Shown: positions 51,250-60,884, counted from the first letter of the stretch. The stretch is 64,000 bases of DNA from Pseudoalteromonas luteoviolacea NCIMB 1944 (GCF_001625565.1 NZ_AUXS01000026.1:1-64000), one strand, 5' to 3'. Notes: generated by a model not told the origin, from the sequence alone. Translations and numbers: made by a program.

Positions 51250-53079
51250 ATGAAAAAGCTTTCAATAAAGGCCATTTATGTGGCCGTCCTTTGTGGCCTG
51301 TGCAGCCAAGCAGGAGCAATACAAACGATAGATGAAACGCAATATCGCCAATTATTACCAACCTATCAAGGTGCGACAGACTATCGAATTTTACTCGCAG
51401 ACAAGGTAACTGTTAATTATCACTGTGAAATCATAGAAACACCTGATGGAGGCTACGATATCGATAGAGAGGGATGCAACAAGCCGGGGCAGTTTTACCA
51501 TATAGATTGGCAAGGAGAATTCCCAAATGAAATTAACTTGAGTATCAGGGGGGTTCCTTCGTCCAATACGATTGTTGAGCATAAATTGTGGGCCATCGCA
51601 TTTGCACATGCCAGTGCATCAAGTCGAATTCAAATGCAGTACGGCTTGCGCAAAGGGGCTGATGGTACTTTTGACTTGAGCAAACCTTTCGCAACAGGGG
51701 AACGCTTTGGCGATTACTTTGAGCGCCAAATGAACCCAAATTACTTTGTCTCAAAAGGCCTGCAAGAAAGCTCTCTTGGTAAAGATCTACCTGCTGGAGT
51801 AGACGAAGATGATGGCGTGCTACAAATAGAGTACCCGGGCAGTGCTTGGGCGGAACTACAAGGTGTAGTTGGCGGCGGGTTTCCACTGCCATTTAAGGAC
51901 CTCGACCCTAAAACAGTATTGAGCTCTCACACCGGACCCGCGAGAAATATTTTAGGTTCTTCTTTAAGCAGTGGGTTTTATAACGGTTCTGCACTTGCAA
52001 TAGTCAGTGGTTCTTTGCCCTGGAATCAAGGTTCCGACCTTTCTCAAGATTCAATGCATTTGTTTTTGCAACAGTCAAAAGACCCTGATGCACTGACTAT
52101 GCTGATGTCTTTTATGTATAACCGCGGGCCTTATGCTGCAAAAGATCAAATATTGCGCTCCCAAGAGGTATTTGATCACTGTGTCTCAATCGCAGAGGAC
52201 TTAGAAGACGATTGGACATGTTTTCAAAAACAAAATGATTTTGGCGCTCGTTACATCAGACAGATCCCTGACGTAACCAACACTCTGTCACAAGCTGCAG
52301 CTCAGGGGAGTAACTATGACGCTCAATTAAGTTGGACAGATATCTCCAATTATTTAACTTTATTACAGAATTATGGTTTCTATTCGGAGTCTGTTATCGA
52401 TAAAGCCAAAGTTGCTGCACAAGCGGCTTTTAACGATTTACAAAGCAATGAAACCATTTCATACCAAACACAGTTTGGTCAGGTTTTAGAACAAATTATG
52501 GTGAAACTGCCTATCTATGAGTTAGGTGAAGGTGGTCCATATGACGAACAAGGAAAGAAGCAGTTCTACCTTTACAACTACACTCAACAAACCGCACTTG
52601 TTGTTGCAAATAACGAAACTAATCAGGCTGATGTTAACGAGTTTGTGTTAGCACAAAATCGTATTGCCGTTGATATCAATGGCCAATTCACCCAGTTAAA
52701 AGCAAGTGGTGGAACATATGACTGCACCGATGAAGCAAATACTGCGTTGGCAGCACTTAAGGCAAGTACAGATGAGACCTATGTCTCTTTAAGTGAGCAA
52801 CTTAAATTCAAGTTTGAAAACAATGTATGTACTTTCGAACACGGGCCTCATACTCCTCCGCCTCCTGTGAAAGATGGATATTGGGATCCAAGCCAACTAT
52901 ATAACCAACCAGGCCAAGTCGTCATTGACGCCATCGATTGCCATGAATATCGCAATGAATGGTACATAGTTGGTGGTAATGCGCCAAGCAAAGCATTTAG
53001 TTTGGACCCGTGGGGTGTATGGCGACGTATATCCGAACGGCCTAATAGCGCTTGTTTAAGTGATAAAACAAACAACTAA
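51250..53079 (+). CDS. Secreted protein with lysozyme-like motif and C-terminal carbohydrate-binding module
   Basis: The protein has 609 residues with a signal peptide (cleavage near AGA, residue 23). The middle has YFVSKGLQESSLGKDLPAG followed by GVLQIEYPGSAW, which resembles the catalytic Glu (LQESSLG) and GxxQI of lytic transglycosylases. The last 60 residues (YWDPSQLYNQPGQVVIDAID, then WYIVGGNAPSKAFSLDPWGVW) match a CBM5/12 chitin-binding pattern. It has at least eight cysteines. Cleavage or binding of chitin or peptidoglycan is likely, but the enzyme part is only weakly matched. It is monocistronic with promoter and terminator visible. Confidence 0.78.
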   Translation: MKKLSIKAIYVAVLCGLCSQAGAIQTIDETQYRQLLPTYQGATDYRILLADKVTVNYHCEIIETPDGGYDIDREGCNKPGQFYHIDWQGEFPNEINLSIRGVPSSNTIVEHKLWAIAFAHASASSRIQMQYGLRKGADGTFDLSKPFATGERFGDYFERQMNPNYFVSKGLQESSLGKDLPAGVDEDDGVLQIEYPGSAWAELQGVVGGGFPLPFKDLDPKTVLSSHTGPARNILGSSLSSGFYNGSALAIVSGSLPWNQGSDLSQDSMHLFLQQSKDPDALTMLMSFMYNRGPYAAKDQILRSQEVFDHCVSIAEDLEDDWTCFQKQNDFGARYIRQIPDVTNTLSQAAAQGSNYDAQLSWTDISNYLTLLQNYGFYSESVIDKAKVAAQAAFNDLQSNETISYQTQFGQVLEQIMVKLPIYELGEGGPYDEQGKKQFYLYNYTQQTALVVANNETNQADVNEFVLAQNRIAVDINGQFTQLKASGGTYDCTDEANTALAALKASTDETYVSLSEQLKFKFENNVCTFEHGPHTPPPPVKDGYWDPSQLYNQPGQVVIDAIDCHEYRNEWYIVGGNAPSKAFSLDPWGVWRRISERPNSACLSDKTNN

Positions 53080-53114
53080 GGCTTAAAGATTTTTATTCAT
53101 ACTTACCATGTACC

Positions 53115-53140
53115 AAAGGGTCAAAACCAGACCCTTTTTT
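53115..53140 (+). terminator. Rho-independent terminator of the 51250 gene
   Basis: AAAGGGTC / GACCCTTT with a 7-base loop is followed by TTT and lies 36 bp past the stop codon. Confidence 0.9.
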
Positions 53141-53289
53141 AACTTAAATTGACGTAATATTTAAGAGCAAAACTTCAATGTAAATGTCATTATTAACTCT
53201 ATACATGACGAGTTAATAAAGTGCATAGCACCAATCGCATATTCGCCGGCTTTAAGCCCTACGCCTCCATATCCTTGCTCAGTGAAACT

Positions 53290-55119
53290 CTATATTTTCC
53301 AAAGTGCAATTGGCATAAAATCCCAATAAAACATCACACAATACCACTGTAAAAACATCAACAAGGCAAACACATGATATTTAATATCTTTGAAAGTACG
53401 CTGGCGAATTAATAACACCGAAGCAGTCAAAACGGATAACGGCAGTAATGTACTGCAAACGAACAAAGACAGGCTCGCCAGTGTTTTATCTCCTAGCTGT
53501 AAATAGTGTTGTTGGCCAAGCAAGTAAATAGGCACTGCGAATGCTATAAAGTTAATTGCAGGTAATACTAACGCCCTATTCTGGCTTGTTTGAAATCGTA
53601 CCAACTTGTACAAACCGACCACCAATAAATAGACAAAACTAAGTAAGCCAACGCTCAGACTTACCCAATAAAGTGTAAACTTCACAACAGATATTTTAGA
53701 GTAAGTCTTAAACCCATCCGTTAGATATTGCTCACCGCGAGCTTCGTAAATAACATGTGATGGAGTACGGCGCGTTTTATCCCTATAAATACCATCACCT
53801 AGGGGCAATAAGACCCGGTCTTTTGTCTGTAGTGACCGAATAGTTAATTGCCCCTCATTTTGCGAAAGATATACCGAATGAAACATTAAATCAGGTAATG
53901 CAAAGTGAACCATTTTGTTGGGTGCCAATACATACACGCCCTCTATTTCCGGGTTTTGAACCGATGGCGCTTCGCGCTCGGCTAGCTTGGCAGGTTCCAA
54001 ATCTAATTGCTCGATAAAAAGTTGGTTAAGTTTATCCAACTTTGCTGATTCATTGTCTGTATTTACAGCCCAAAAATATGCTTTATTTTGTTCGGGAAAA
54101 ATACATAAATAAGCATTATAGCCATAAGCGCTGCCGGGGCGACATGCGCCGAACACGTCATGGCGATCTCGTCCCGATAGGACTAGCCCCTGCCCTATCT
54201 TCAGCCCATGTTTAACTGATTCAGTCTCTTGCGGAGTTGACATCAAGCTCAGCAACTGCGGAGCAATAAAGTTTGATTTTGTGTCGTGCTCCTCTGTCAG
54301 TAAAAATCGAAGAAACTTAGCCATATCAGGTGCAGTCGTGACAAACTGCCCCGCAGGCCTGAGCACAGTGCTGACTGGCGTCTGTCTTACTTGATTTTCA
54401 TAGTGACCAATGGCAAGTATGGGGTCATGTTCATCAACAAAATGAAAACTACTGTGATGCATCTTTAGTGGTTTTAGTACTTGATCTAACAGGTAGTCCT
54501 CATAGCGCTCAGCTGCCACTTTTTCAATCATCATACCAAGCAATGTAAACCCCATATTTGAATAGGAAAAGCGGCGTCCTGGCTGGTTTCTCACATCAAG
54601 AGTGCTGCTATCTCTAAAAGCCAACTCCAGAGGCATATCTGGGTCGGTCTGAGTGGTCAACAGTTGATGTAATCGAATGTCATCAAGTCCAGATGTATGT
54701 GTTAGTAAATGCCTAACCGTTATCGGATGCGTTTTTGACCAAGGGTTATTGATCTCAAGGCTCGGCAACATTTCAGACACGCGAGTATCGAGGCTTAGTT
54801 TTTGCTCAGTAATCAAACGCAACACACCCACAGCCAATACTGCTTTTGTTACTGATCCTACATACATTTTATGCAGTTCAGTCATTGCTTTTTGGCTTTG
54901 GGCGTCGCTCACACCTTGTGCGCCTGTTACATTGCGATCACTCTCTACCATGGCCCAAACTATGCCATCCAATTGCTGTTCTGTTAAAACCTGCTCAATT
55001 TTCTGATCAATGCCTGACACTGCATCATTGTTGCTTGTTGCATACACTGGGCTCAAGCATGAAATAACGACAGCAAATAAAGTAAATACAAGTTGGTGGG
55101 TTGTTATTATGTTTTTCAC
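53290..55119 (-). CDS. Serine hydrolase (beta-lactamase fold) with C-terminal membrane segments
   Basis: This 609-residue protein has a signal peptide (ending near VYA, residue 27). The catalytic motifs are SVTK in YVGSVTKAVLA, YSN in RRFSYSNMGFTLLGMM, and HLLTHTSGLDD. A domain of some 350 residues is followed by a beta-rich part and by four membrane segments (about 475-500, 515-535, 545-565, 575-600). It belongs to the serine beta-lactamase-like superfamily (ClassC/esterase EstB-like). The start is GTG with GGAG six bases upstream. The anchor suggests a role at the inner membrane; substrate unknown. Confidence 0.85.
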   Translation of the reverse strand: MKNIITTHQLVFTLFAVVISCLSPVYATSNNDAVSGIDQKIEQVLTEQQLDGIVWAMVESDRNVTGAQGVSDAQSQKAMTELHKMYVGSVTKAVLAVGVLRLITEQKLSLDTRVSEMLPSLEINNPWSKTHPITVRHLLTHTSGLDDIRLHQLLTTQTDPDMPLELAFRDSSTLDVRNQPGRRFSYSNMGFTLLGMMIEKVAAERYEDYLLDQVLKPLKMHHSSFHFVDEHDPILAIGHYENQVRQTPVSTVLRPAGQFVTTAPDMAKFLRFLLTEEHDTKSNFIAPQLLSLMSTPQETESVKHGLKIGQGLVLSGRDRHDVFGACRPGSAYGYNAYLCIFPEQNKAYFWAVNTDNESAKLDKLNQLFIEQLDLEPAKLAEREAPSVQNPEIEGVYVLAPNKMVHFALPDLMFHSVYLSQNEGQLTIRSLQTKDRVLLPLGDGIYRDKTRRTPSHVIYEARGEQYLTDGFKTYSKISVVKFTLYWVSLSVGLLSFVYLLVVGLYKLVRFQTSQNRALVLPAINFIAFAVPIYLLGQQHYLQLGDKTLASLSLFVCSTLLPLSVLTASVLLIRQRTFKDIKYHVFALLMFLQWYCVMFYWDFMPIALWKI

Positions 55120-55707
55120 TTATTCTCCCAAACTAATTTCTTACCAATTGTGACATTCGCATCGAACGTCTAAATACATGTAAAGACTAATCGTGCTACA
55201 AGTATCTGATTAACGACGTGAAAAAAATGTGAAAAGGGGTTTGCAGTGGACCAGAATAGTGAATTAATGTCTATGTTTTTTAAAACAAGATGTTAGGCTA
55301 AATTGCTTGCAAACAAATACATCGCGGCGCGATAGCGTTTATATAGTGATTTATTTTTTTGGTATTCATACGTCACGTCAATTCGGCAGACAAAAAACGA
55401 GATTTTAGACATCGCAGCCATATGTACAAAAATACCTTCGAGCAGATTTAATATACCAATACTACTCAATTTACCTCACTACTTAGTAAGTTAATTGGGT
55501 AAGTTATATGGTGATAGATTTTAAAGCGAACACTCGAGTAATTACAACCAAAAACACAATAATAAAAATTAAAATTGGGATACAATATACTAAAAAAGAC
55601 TCAAAAATATGCTTTAAAAGCAATAGAGGGAAACTAAATACAACAGTCTCCCAGCATTTTTTATGCGTTCAAATAACCCCTAAAACAGGCTTATTTAACA
55701 GCAGTGC
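55120..55707. other. Intergenic region, no supported gene
   Basis: About 590 bp. A plus-strand frame of 67 codons at 55508 has a weak ribosome site and a Lys/Thr-rich product without a recognisable pattern, so I do not count it. No repeat was seen. Confidence 0.45.
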
Positions 55708-55956
55708 TTAGTTTACGTGTCTTTGTGAAATTAGAGCGTAAATTCCCCAACCACCCATATGTGTTGATGGGCAAGTTACGTGTCCTGATAAATATCTGGT
55801 CGCGTAATCTGAACCAGGAGGCCTAACATAGTCAGGAGCACCCTGAGTCATTTTATATTTACAAATGGTAAATGGAGAGCCCGCCGCATTCGCAGTTGAA
55901 ATCGCAGAAACAGCTGTAGCTAGCGCAAATGTTACACCAATAAGTAGAGTTTTCAC
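55708..55956 (-). CDS. Small secreted protein of unknown function
   Basis: The protein has 82 residues with a signal peptide (MKTLLIGVTFALATAVSAIS then TANAAG). The mature part, about 58 residues, has two cysteines (C33, C61) and is Tyr/Gly-rich. A GTG start is preceded by AAGGA. It may be a small surface or toxin-like protein, but I see no motif. Confidence 0.65.
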   Translation of the reverse strand: MKTLLIGVTFALATAVSAISTANAAGSPFTICKYKMTQGAPDYVRPPGSDYATRYLSGHVTCPSTHMGGWGIYALISQRHVN

Positions 55957-56522
55957 TTTATCATTTCCTTTTTTTGAAAAATAGAGCCAATAGTAAACGC
56001 TGAACAGCGGCTGAATTCAACCTCTCAAAATTGATTAATTTTCATACTCGCAAACTTATAAAATTAGCCTAAACAAGTTAATTACCGCCTCCATATGACT
56101 CAAAAATCGCCAATTATATTGCGCAATTTATTACTTCGTTATTGCTGATTCTTTTCTGCAAAAATACCTCTGAAAAATTTATATTACTTTTAATAATGGG
56201 AAGTTGCGCCACATTCTGTGATTACCCTATTTACCTTGAGTTACACTCCCAACAATAAAATCAAGGTCCTTTGTATTAAAAACAATCAATGGGAAATATT
56301 ATTCCAATATTCCAAAGAGTCATATTGATATACAAAAACAATCCTCACCTTATTAAATCAATATAAAACAATAGCTTATAGATTTAATCTTACCCATTTC
56401 AGATAATCATGAGATAATTTCACCTTTACAACTATTGTATACAATATACACTAAATTCGAAAGACTGTTAAAGGAACACGAGAAATTGATTAATTATTTG
56501 TGACTTTTTTAGCCTTTTTACC

Positions 56523-56573
56523 ATGAGAAAAATGCCTTCGGGCATGTCAACTCACAATTTGGAGAACATGTAA
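56523..56573 (+). promoter_or_regulatory. Possible 16-codon upstream frame ending at the protease start
   Basis: ATG at 56523 opens a frame of 16 codons (MRKMPSGMSTHNLENM) whose TAA ends one base before the protease GTG at 56575. The ribosome site GGAG is within this frame, and ATGTAA (a start-stop) directly follows it. No ribosome site precedes 56523, so it may be chance. If translated, ribosomes would end right at the protease start. Confidence 0.25.
56532..56545 (+). promoter_or_regulatory. UUCG tetraloop hairpin in the protease 5' leader
   Basis: ATGCC-TTCG-GGCAT, a 5-bp stem with a very stable tetraloop, lies 30 bp before the GTG start. It could affect message stability or access to the ribosome site. 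Confidence 0.5.
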
Positions 56574-56574
56574 A

Positions 56575-58518
56575 GTGAATATTAAACGAACAAAACAATT
56601 GTTATTAATGGGGTCCTGTCTATTGCCCAGCGCCCTTATATGCAGCAACGCACTCGCGACCACAGGCGCAGTCCCACAAAACAACTATTGCGCCAGTTCA
56701 GGGGGCGGAAACTATGAGCATATCGCTGGTGTATCTGCAGGAGGAGTAAACAACACCTCGTCTGGTCAGTCGGCATACACTGACTATACCAATCTTACGG
56801 CTGAACTTAGTGTTGGGCAAAATCAAATCACCCTAACTCCAGGGTTCGTCAACAACGCCTATACGGAGTACTGGAGCGTGTATATTGACCTCAATAATGA
56901 TGGAGACTTTAGTGATATCGATGAATTGGTTGGCTCAGGTAACGGCCGTTCGGCATTGACAACAACCTTAGATATCCCTGCTTCCGCAGAGGGCGTAACG
57001 TCGCGAATGCGTATTGCTATGAAATACAATTCACCCGTTGCAAATGCCTGTGAAAACTTTAATTCAGGTGAAGTTGAAGACTACTCTGTGACCATCAAAA
57101 AACGTGATACAACACAACTTGAAAATACTTGTCTAAGTCAAACGCCGACAGATCAGTCTGCACTCGTAGATGGCGTTCCTGTCTGCGTTAAATCTTCATC
57201 TCAGTTTCAAAGTTTCTCGGTTCCTGGAGCTGACACCGCTGGCAGTGTTGCGATCACCACATCCTATGGTCAGGGTAACTTGACCTTAGAAGCTCGCAAC
57301 GGAGAAGGAGGCTACCCTCGACCCGGCGACGATAGTATACGCTCGAAACACATTGGAAATACTGAGTGTGTTGTCATCTCAAACCCAACTAAATATTGGA
57401 CTAACATCGTAATGCGGGGCCTCTTCAAAGGTGCCACCATTGTCGCTGACTTAGGTGCCACCAGCTGCCGTAAAGAACCAGGCCCTATCGACCCGGGCAA
57501 TGTTGCATATGAGTTTTCACACGTAAATGTGATCATTTTTCCTATTAGCTTTAATGGCACACCACTGCCTTGGTCAAGAGATCAAATCAATGCCGATATG
57601 GAAACTGTCAAGCAGTACTATGCTGAGCAATCCTATGGTCGATTCAATGTAACTTGGGAGATCAAGCCTGAAATTTACATTAATGAGCCTAAGTCAAAGT
57701 ATGATTCTGACACCAAAGCTTGGCACCAACTTTATGCAGACAAAATCGCAGAAGCAGGTGTTGATATGAACTTCCCAGGTGAGGCAAATCTTGTCATGAT
57801 GGCTGCCCCACAAGTATCAACTATTAACTCGCAAGCTGGCCCTCCATTTATCCAGCTATATCACCACAAACCAGGCACCATTGCACATGAAATGGGACAT
57901 GCAATGGGACTGCGTCACTCAATGTCTGTTGAGGCAGGGAACCATGTAATAAATTCAGGTAACGATACGATCCGTAACTATGGTAATCCACATGCTATGA
58001 TGGGGATGGGAGCGCACACATTAGAAGAATATAACCTAATGTATAAGAGCTACTTTAAAGGCTGGCTCACAGATGCAGAAGTTCCTCTGATCACATCTTC
58101 TGGTACTTATCGTATTTACGCCTTTGACCATGGTACGGCAAATGGCACAAATGCGCCTGGCAATATTGGGCTGCGCTTGATGTCTGGAAATGGCGATTAC
58201 ACATACTGGCTTGAGTACCGCACAACAAACGACAGATATAATACCAATACTAAAAATGGTGTACTGGTCAATATCAAAGGCTATATGGAAAATGAACCTT
58301 TACCTTCGTTTTGGAATCATCGTTCAGCACTTTTGGATATGACCCCCAACTCTAAAGATAACTCTCGCTGGGCACAAGAAGATGAAACGGACGCTGAGTT
58401 AGCTATTGGCAAGAGCTTTACCGATCCTTGGAATGGTTTCAAAATCACGCCAATTGCTCGAGGTGGTCAAGAAGACTCTGCAAATGCATGGATAGATGTA
58501 AAAGTAGAGAAACTGTAA
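56575..58518 (+). CDS. Secreted zinc metalloprotease (M6-like) with GEVED domain
   Basis: The protein has 647 residues with a signal peptide (cleavage near ALA, residue 28). Residues about 35-175 are a GEVED domain (YCASSGGGNYEHIAGV to NSGEVEDYSVTI), followed by a pre-peptidase-C-like domain (about 195-300). The peptidase part (about 315-500) has a zinc site AHEMGHAMGLRH (H438, E439, H442, H448), a HExxHxxGxxH metzincin-like pattern close to the M6 family. The C-terminal 150 residues are beta-rich. The enzyme probably digests extracellular protein. GTG start; GGAG lies ten bases upstream. Confidence 0.9.
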   Translation: MNIKRTKQLLLMGSCLLPSALICSNALATTGAVPQNNYCASSGGGNYEHIAGVSAGGVNNTSSGQSAYTDYTNLTAELSVGQNQITLTPGFVNNAYTEYWSVYIDLNNDGDFSDIDELVGSGNGRSALTTTLDIPASAEGVTSRMRIAMKYNSPVANACENFNSGEVEDYSVTIKKRDTTQLENTCLSQTPTDQSALVDGVPVCVKSSSQFQSFSVPGADTAGSVAITTSYGQGNLTLEARNGEGGYPRPGDDSIRSKHIGNTECVVISNPTKYWTNIVMRGLFKGATIVADLGATSCRKEPGPIDPGNVAYEFSHVNVIIFPISFNGTPLPWSRDQINADMETVKQYYAEQSYGRFNVTWEIKPEIYINEPKSKYDSDTKAWHQLYADKIAEAGVDMNFPGEANLVMMAAPQVSTINSQAGPPFIQLYHHKPGTIAHEMGHAMGLRHSMSVEAGNHVINSGNDTIRNYGNPHAMMGMGAHTLEEYNLMYKSYFKGWLTDAEVPLITSSGTYRIYAFDHGTANGTNAPGNIGLRLMSGNGDYTYWLEYRTTNDRYNTNTKNGVLVNIKGYMENEPLPSFWNHRSALLDMTPNSKDNSRWAQEDETDAELAIGKSFTDPWNGFKITPIARGGQEDSANAWIDVKVEKL

Positions 58519-58573
58519 GTTCTAACTAGTGCGCATATAGGAACTATAAAAAGGATATATTTGGCAACCCCTC

Positions 58574-58606
58574 AAGCTGAGTCAAAACAATTTGGCTCAG
58601 CTTTAT
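58574..58606 (+). terminator. Terminator-like hairpin after the metalloprotease gene
   Basis: AAGCTGAGTC / GGCTCAGCTT (one G-T pair) with a 10-base loop is followed by TAT. Confidence 0.55.
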
Positions 58607-58711
58607 AAACAATTTTACCTTTGTTTATTCGTAGTTTAGCTTTATCACAACAAAGAATATGAGTGTTAAAATCAGCCCCTTTAAAGCGGCTTTATTGCCT
58701 TTCCCAATTTG

Positions 58712-59242
58712 TTACCGCGCCAATAGTCCATAGATAGCCGAGTCTGAAACCACTCCGTTAATTTCCCAGCGTTGTTTTAACACTCCTTCCTTTTCAAAAC
58801 CTAATCTCTCAAGTGCTTTGCTTGACGAGATATTGTCAGGATCTATTTCAGCTTCAATTCTACGTAGCCCTAGATGGTTAAATGCGTGCTCGACCAATGC
58901 TTGTCCAGCTTCCGAGACGATTCCTTTACCCCAATAGCGGCGGCTGATCCCAAACCCAATTTCTGCTCGCTTAGATGGTTTATCATAACTAAAGAGCATA
59001 ATCTTACCCAATAGCTCTCCTGTCTCCTTCCAGTAAATTCCTAACGTCATTTGAGTATTATTTTCAAGTGTTGCTGTACTTTTAGCTATAAAGCAGGTTG
59101 CTTGTTCCATTGAACCCCACGGCTCTGTATTCCAATATTTCATCACTTCATGATCTGAGAATATTGCAAATAAGGCCCTAGCATCCTCTTTAGTTAACGC
59201 CTTTAATATTAGTCGTTCAGTTTCTATAACTGTTGTTGCCAT
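58712..59242 (-). CDS. GNAT acetyltransferase, RimJ/RimL type
   Basis: The protein has 176 residues. TERLILKALTKEDARALFAIFSD, then KRAEIGFGISRRYWGKGIVSEAG (acetyl-CoA motif), LGLRRIEAEIDPDNISSSKALERLGFEKEGVLKQ are the family signature. The target is unknown. AAAGGA precedes the ATG. Confidence 0.9.
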   Translation of the reverse strand: MATTVIETERLILKALTKEDARALFAIFSDHEVMKYWNTEPWGSMEQATCFIAKSTATLENNTQMTLGIYWKETGELLGKIMLFSYDKPSKRAEIGFGISRRYWGKGIVSEAGQALVEHAFNHLGLRRIEAEIDPDNISSSKALERLGFEKEGVLKQRWEINGVVSDSAIYGLLAR

Positions 59243-59359
59243 TTAGCACCTTTCCTTTAGTAGCTTGTTTGAACACAACGGCTGTTCAAAGTAAAAATTA
59301 TGGGTTTTAGCAAATGAAGAGTGGCCTACCTTGAAGCACGCAGATGCACTCACAAAACA

Positions 59360-59830
59360 CTATTTCTCGTAATACTGATAAGGTTCTATCGAGTCACTAT
59401 AGTTACCTAGTTTGAAAGCCCTGTGCTCAGGAGAATATAAAAGCTCAACGAAAACTCTGCCCTTATTGGTTTTGGGATCTGATTCTTTCTCTCCGGTGTC
59501 AATTAAATCAGCCTCGAATACAATATCATTGTAACCATCCGAGTTTATGTCTTTCAGTCTTTGTCTCATTAGGCATGGTGAGTATAAAAAGCCATTGTCA
59601 TGACAATCGAATACCCTAACCCACAGCCCATCTCTCACTTTAACACTGCCATTTCCCTTTTGACTGAACTCAAATTTAATCGTAGCAAATACAGACTCTC
59701 GAATAGATACTTTTTTATCTATTTTCCAGTAAATAGGCTGCTCTGATTCAAAAACTTCTTTTGGGGTTAATATTTGGTTTGCAATTGAAATGCATGGGGA
59801 TATTAATAATAAAAGCAATATATACTTCAT
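59360..59830 (-). CDS. Secreted hypothetical protein
   Basis: This 156-residue protein has a signal peptide (MKYILLLLLISPCISIA). The mature part has two cysteines and the stretch DINSDGYNDIVFEADL, which looks like an FG-GAP-type DxNxDG calcium loop. ATG 59830 with GAGAG upstream is preferred over 59857. Function unknown. Confidence 0.7.
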   Translation of the reverse strand: MKYILLLLLISPCISIANQILTPKEVFESEQPIYWKIDKKVSIRESVFATIKFEFSQKGNGSVKVRDGLWVRVFDCHDNGFLYSPCLMRQRLKDINSDGYNDIVFEADLIDTGEKESDPKTNKGRVFVELLYSPEHRAFKLGNYSDSIEPYQYYEK

Positions 59831-59947
59831 ATTGTTCTCTCGATCTACTGCGCCCACATTTGAAAAATGTAATATGGTAACGACTGGCTAAAATTCACTC
59901 AAAACTAACACAATACTCAATGTCTACTAAAGTCGAGACCGTAACTG

Positions 59948-59999
59948 TGGCAAGTCAAACAGCAAAACATATAGCTAGCTTATATTATTTGACTTACCA
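59948..59999. repeat. 12-bp inverted repeat (one mismatch)
   Basis: TGGCAAGTCAAA and TTTGACTTACCA face each other across 28 bases, 12 bp past the XRE gene's stop codon. It could be a 3' hairpin of that gene. Confidence 0.5.
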
Positions 60000-60010
60000 A
60001 CCCTCTTTGA

Positions 60011-60415
60011 TTACTCAATCAATTCTCGCTCTAAAATAGCAATCATTTTTTCAGATTGCCCCATATTAGATGAAGCAGGCAGCACCATTTGGTTTAGTCG
60101 CCAACCCTTAGCCCCTTCAACATTCAGCACCTCATCTATATCAGGTGTACCCTGTTTAAAAAAACCAAATTTAAACGGAAGTTCTACAGTTTTATATTCG
60201 TACTTTTTCATTTTAGGTTGTTCCTCGTAATCAAGGTCTCGAACATCAAGTTCAAATGCGGATGCTAGTGCTTTCTTCGACTGCAAAGATGCTGTCGCCT
60301 CTGACTCAATTCTTTGAATCGTCCTCAGGTTAAGTCCAGAAGCAATTGCCAGCTCATCTTGAGACCAAGATTTTTCTTTTCTCATTCTTAGAATTAATTC
60401 TGCATTTATTCTCAT
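60011..60415 (-). CDS. XRE-family regulator fused to DUF4177
   Basis: The protein has 134 residues. The N-terminal HTH (about 1-60) reads MRINAELILRMRKEKSWSQDE, then ASGLNLRTIQRIES. The C-terminal half (about 68-134) is a DUF4177-like domain (KKYEYKTVELPFKFGFF, then NVEGAKGWRLNQMVLP). The domain may sense a signal. It may bind the iteron array just upstream (60465-60530), which would make it autoregulated. Confidence 0.85.
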   Translation of the reverse strand: MRINAELILRMRKEKSWSQDELAIASGLNLRTIQRIESEATASLQSKKALASAFELDVRDLDYEEQPKMKKYEYKTVELPFKFGFFKQGTPDIDEVLNVEGAKGWRLNQMVLPASSNMGQSEKMIAILERELIE

Positions 60416-60884
60416 AATGTATTTGACCGTTATCTGTGACTGCTTAATTATTTTGGTAAACCCATGAAAGTAAAACGAAACTTATACGCACCTTTTACGA
60501 CAACTATACGAAAGTTATACGACACTTAGGTGTTATTAGCGCTAAATACACTTATACCGTAAATTGCTCGGCAAAAACAGATGGCGAATGTTTATGATAT
60601 ACGAAGAATACTTAAGATCCACTGCCCAAAGCGTACACCGACTGTACATAAACTTGAATAACAAAACGCTAAAAAACTCACTGTTAAAACTGTCTCTATC
60701 AGTCGCAACAAAAAACATCATACTATTGATTTTTATGCTTATTTTAACAAATAAGTTATACTATGATCAGGATTTCAGGTGCCTTTACAATCGTTAACAG
60801 CATTTATACTTCAAACATTGAACCTTACTTCAAGCAAAGTATGCAAAGTGCTAATATTGAGAAAAATATAATGGAATAATAACA
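60416..60884. other. Divergent region with iterons upstream of the XRE gene
   Basis: About 470 bp between the XRE gene and the TonB-domain lipoprotein gene. A 77-codon frame at 60564 starts with TTG and has no ribosome site. The iteron array at 60465-60530 is the main structure. Confidence 0.5.
60465..60530 (-). promoter_or_regulatory. Six 11-bp direct repeats (iterons) upstream of the XRE gene
   Basis: Units with an exact 11-bp period start at 60465, 60476, 60487, 60498, 60509 and 60520: TGAAAGTAAAA, CGAAACTTATA, CGCACCTTTTA, CGACAACTATA, CGAAAGTTATA, CGACACTTAGG. The consensus is CGAAANTTATA. The array ends about 50 bp before the XRE start codon on the minus strand. One helical turn per unit places all copies on one face of the DNA. 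Confidence 0.75.

Larger units (their letters stand above)
55957..56574. other. Intergenic region upstream of the zinc metalloprotease
   Basis: About 620 AT-rich bp. It holds the promoter of the protease gene, a UUCG hairpin (56532-56545) and a short open frame of 16 codons ending just before the GTG start. No other gene was found. Confidence 0.5.

Noticed and set aside
55508..55711. Plus-strand open frame of 67 codons
   Set aside because: The ribosome site is weak and the Lys/Thr-rich product has no recognisable feature; it also runs into the end of the small secreted protein gene.
60564..60797. Plus-strand open frame of 77 codons with a hydrophobic segment
   Set aside because: TTG start without a ribosome site in an AT-rich divergent promoter region.
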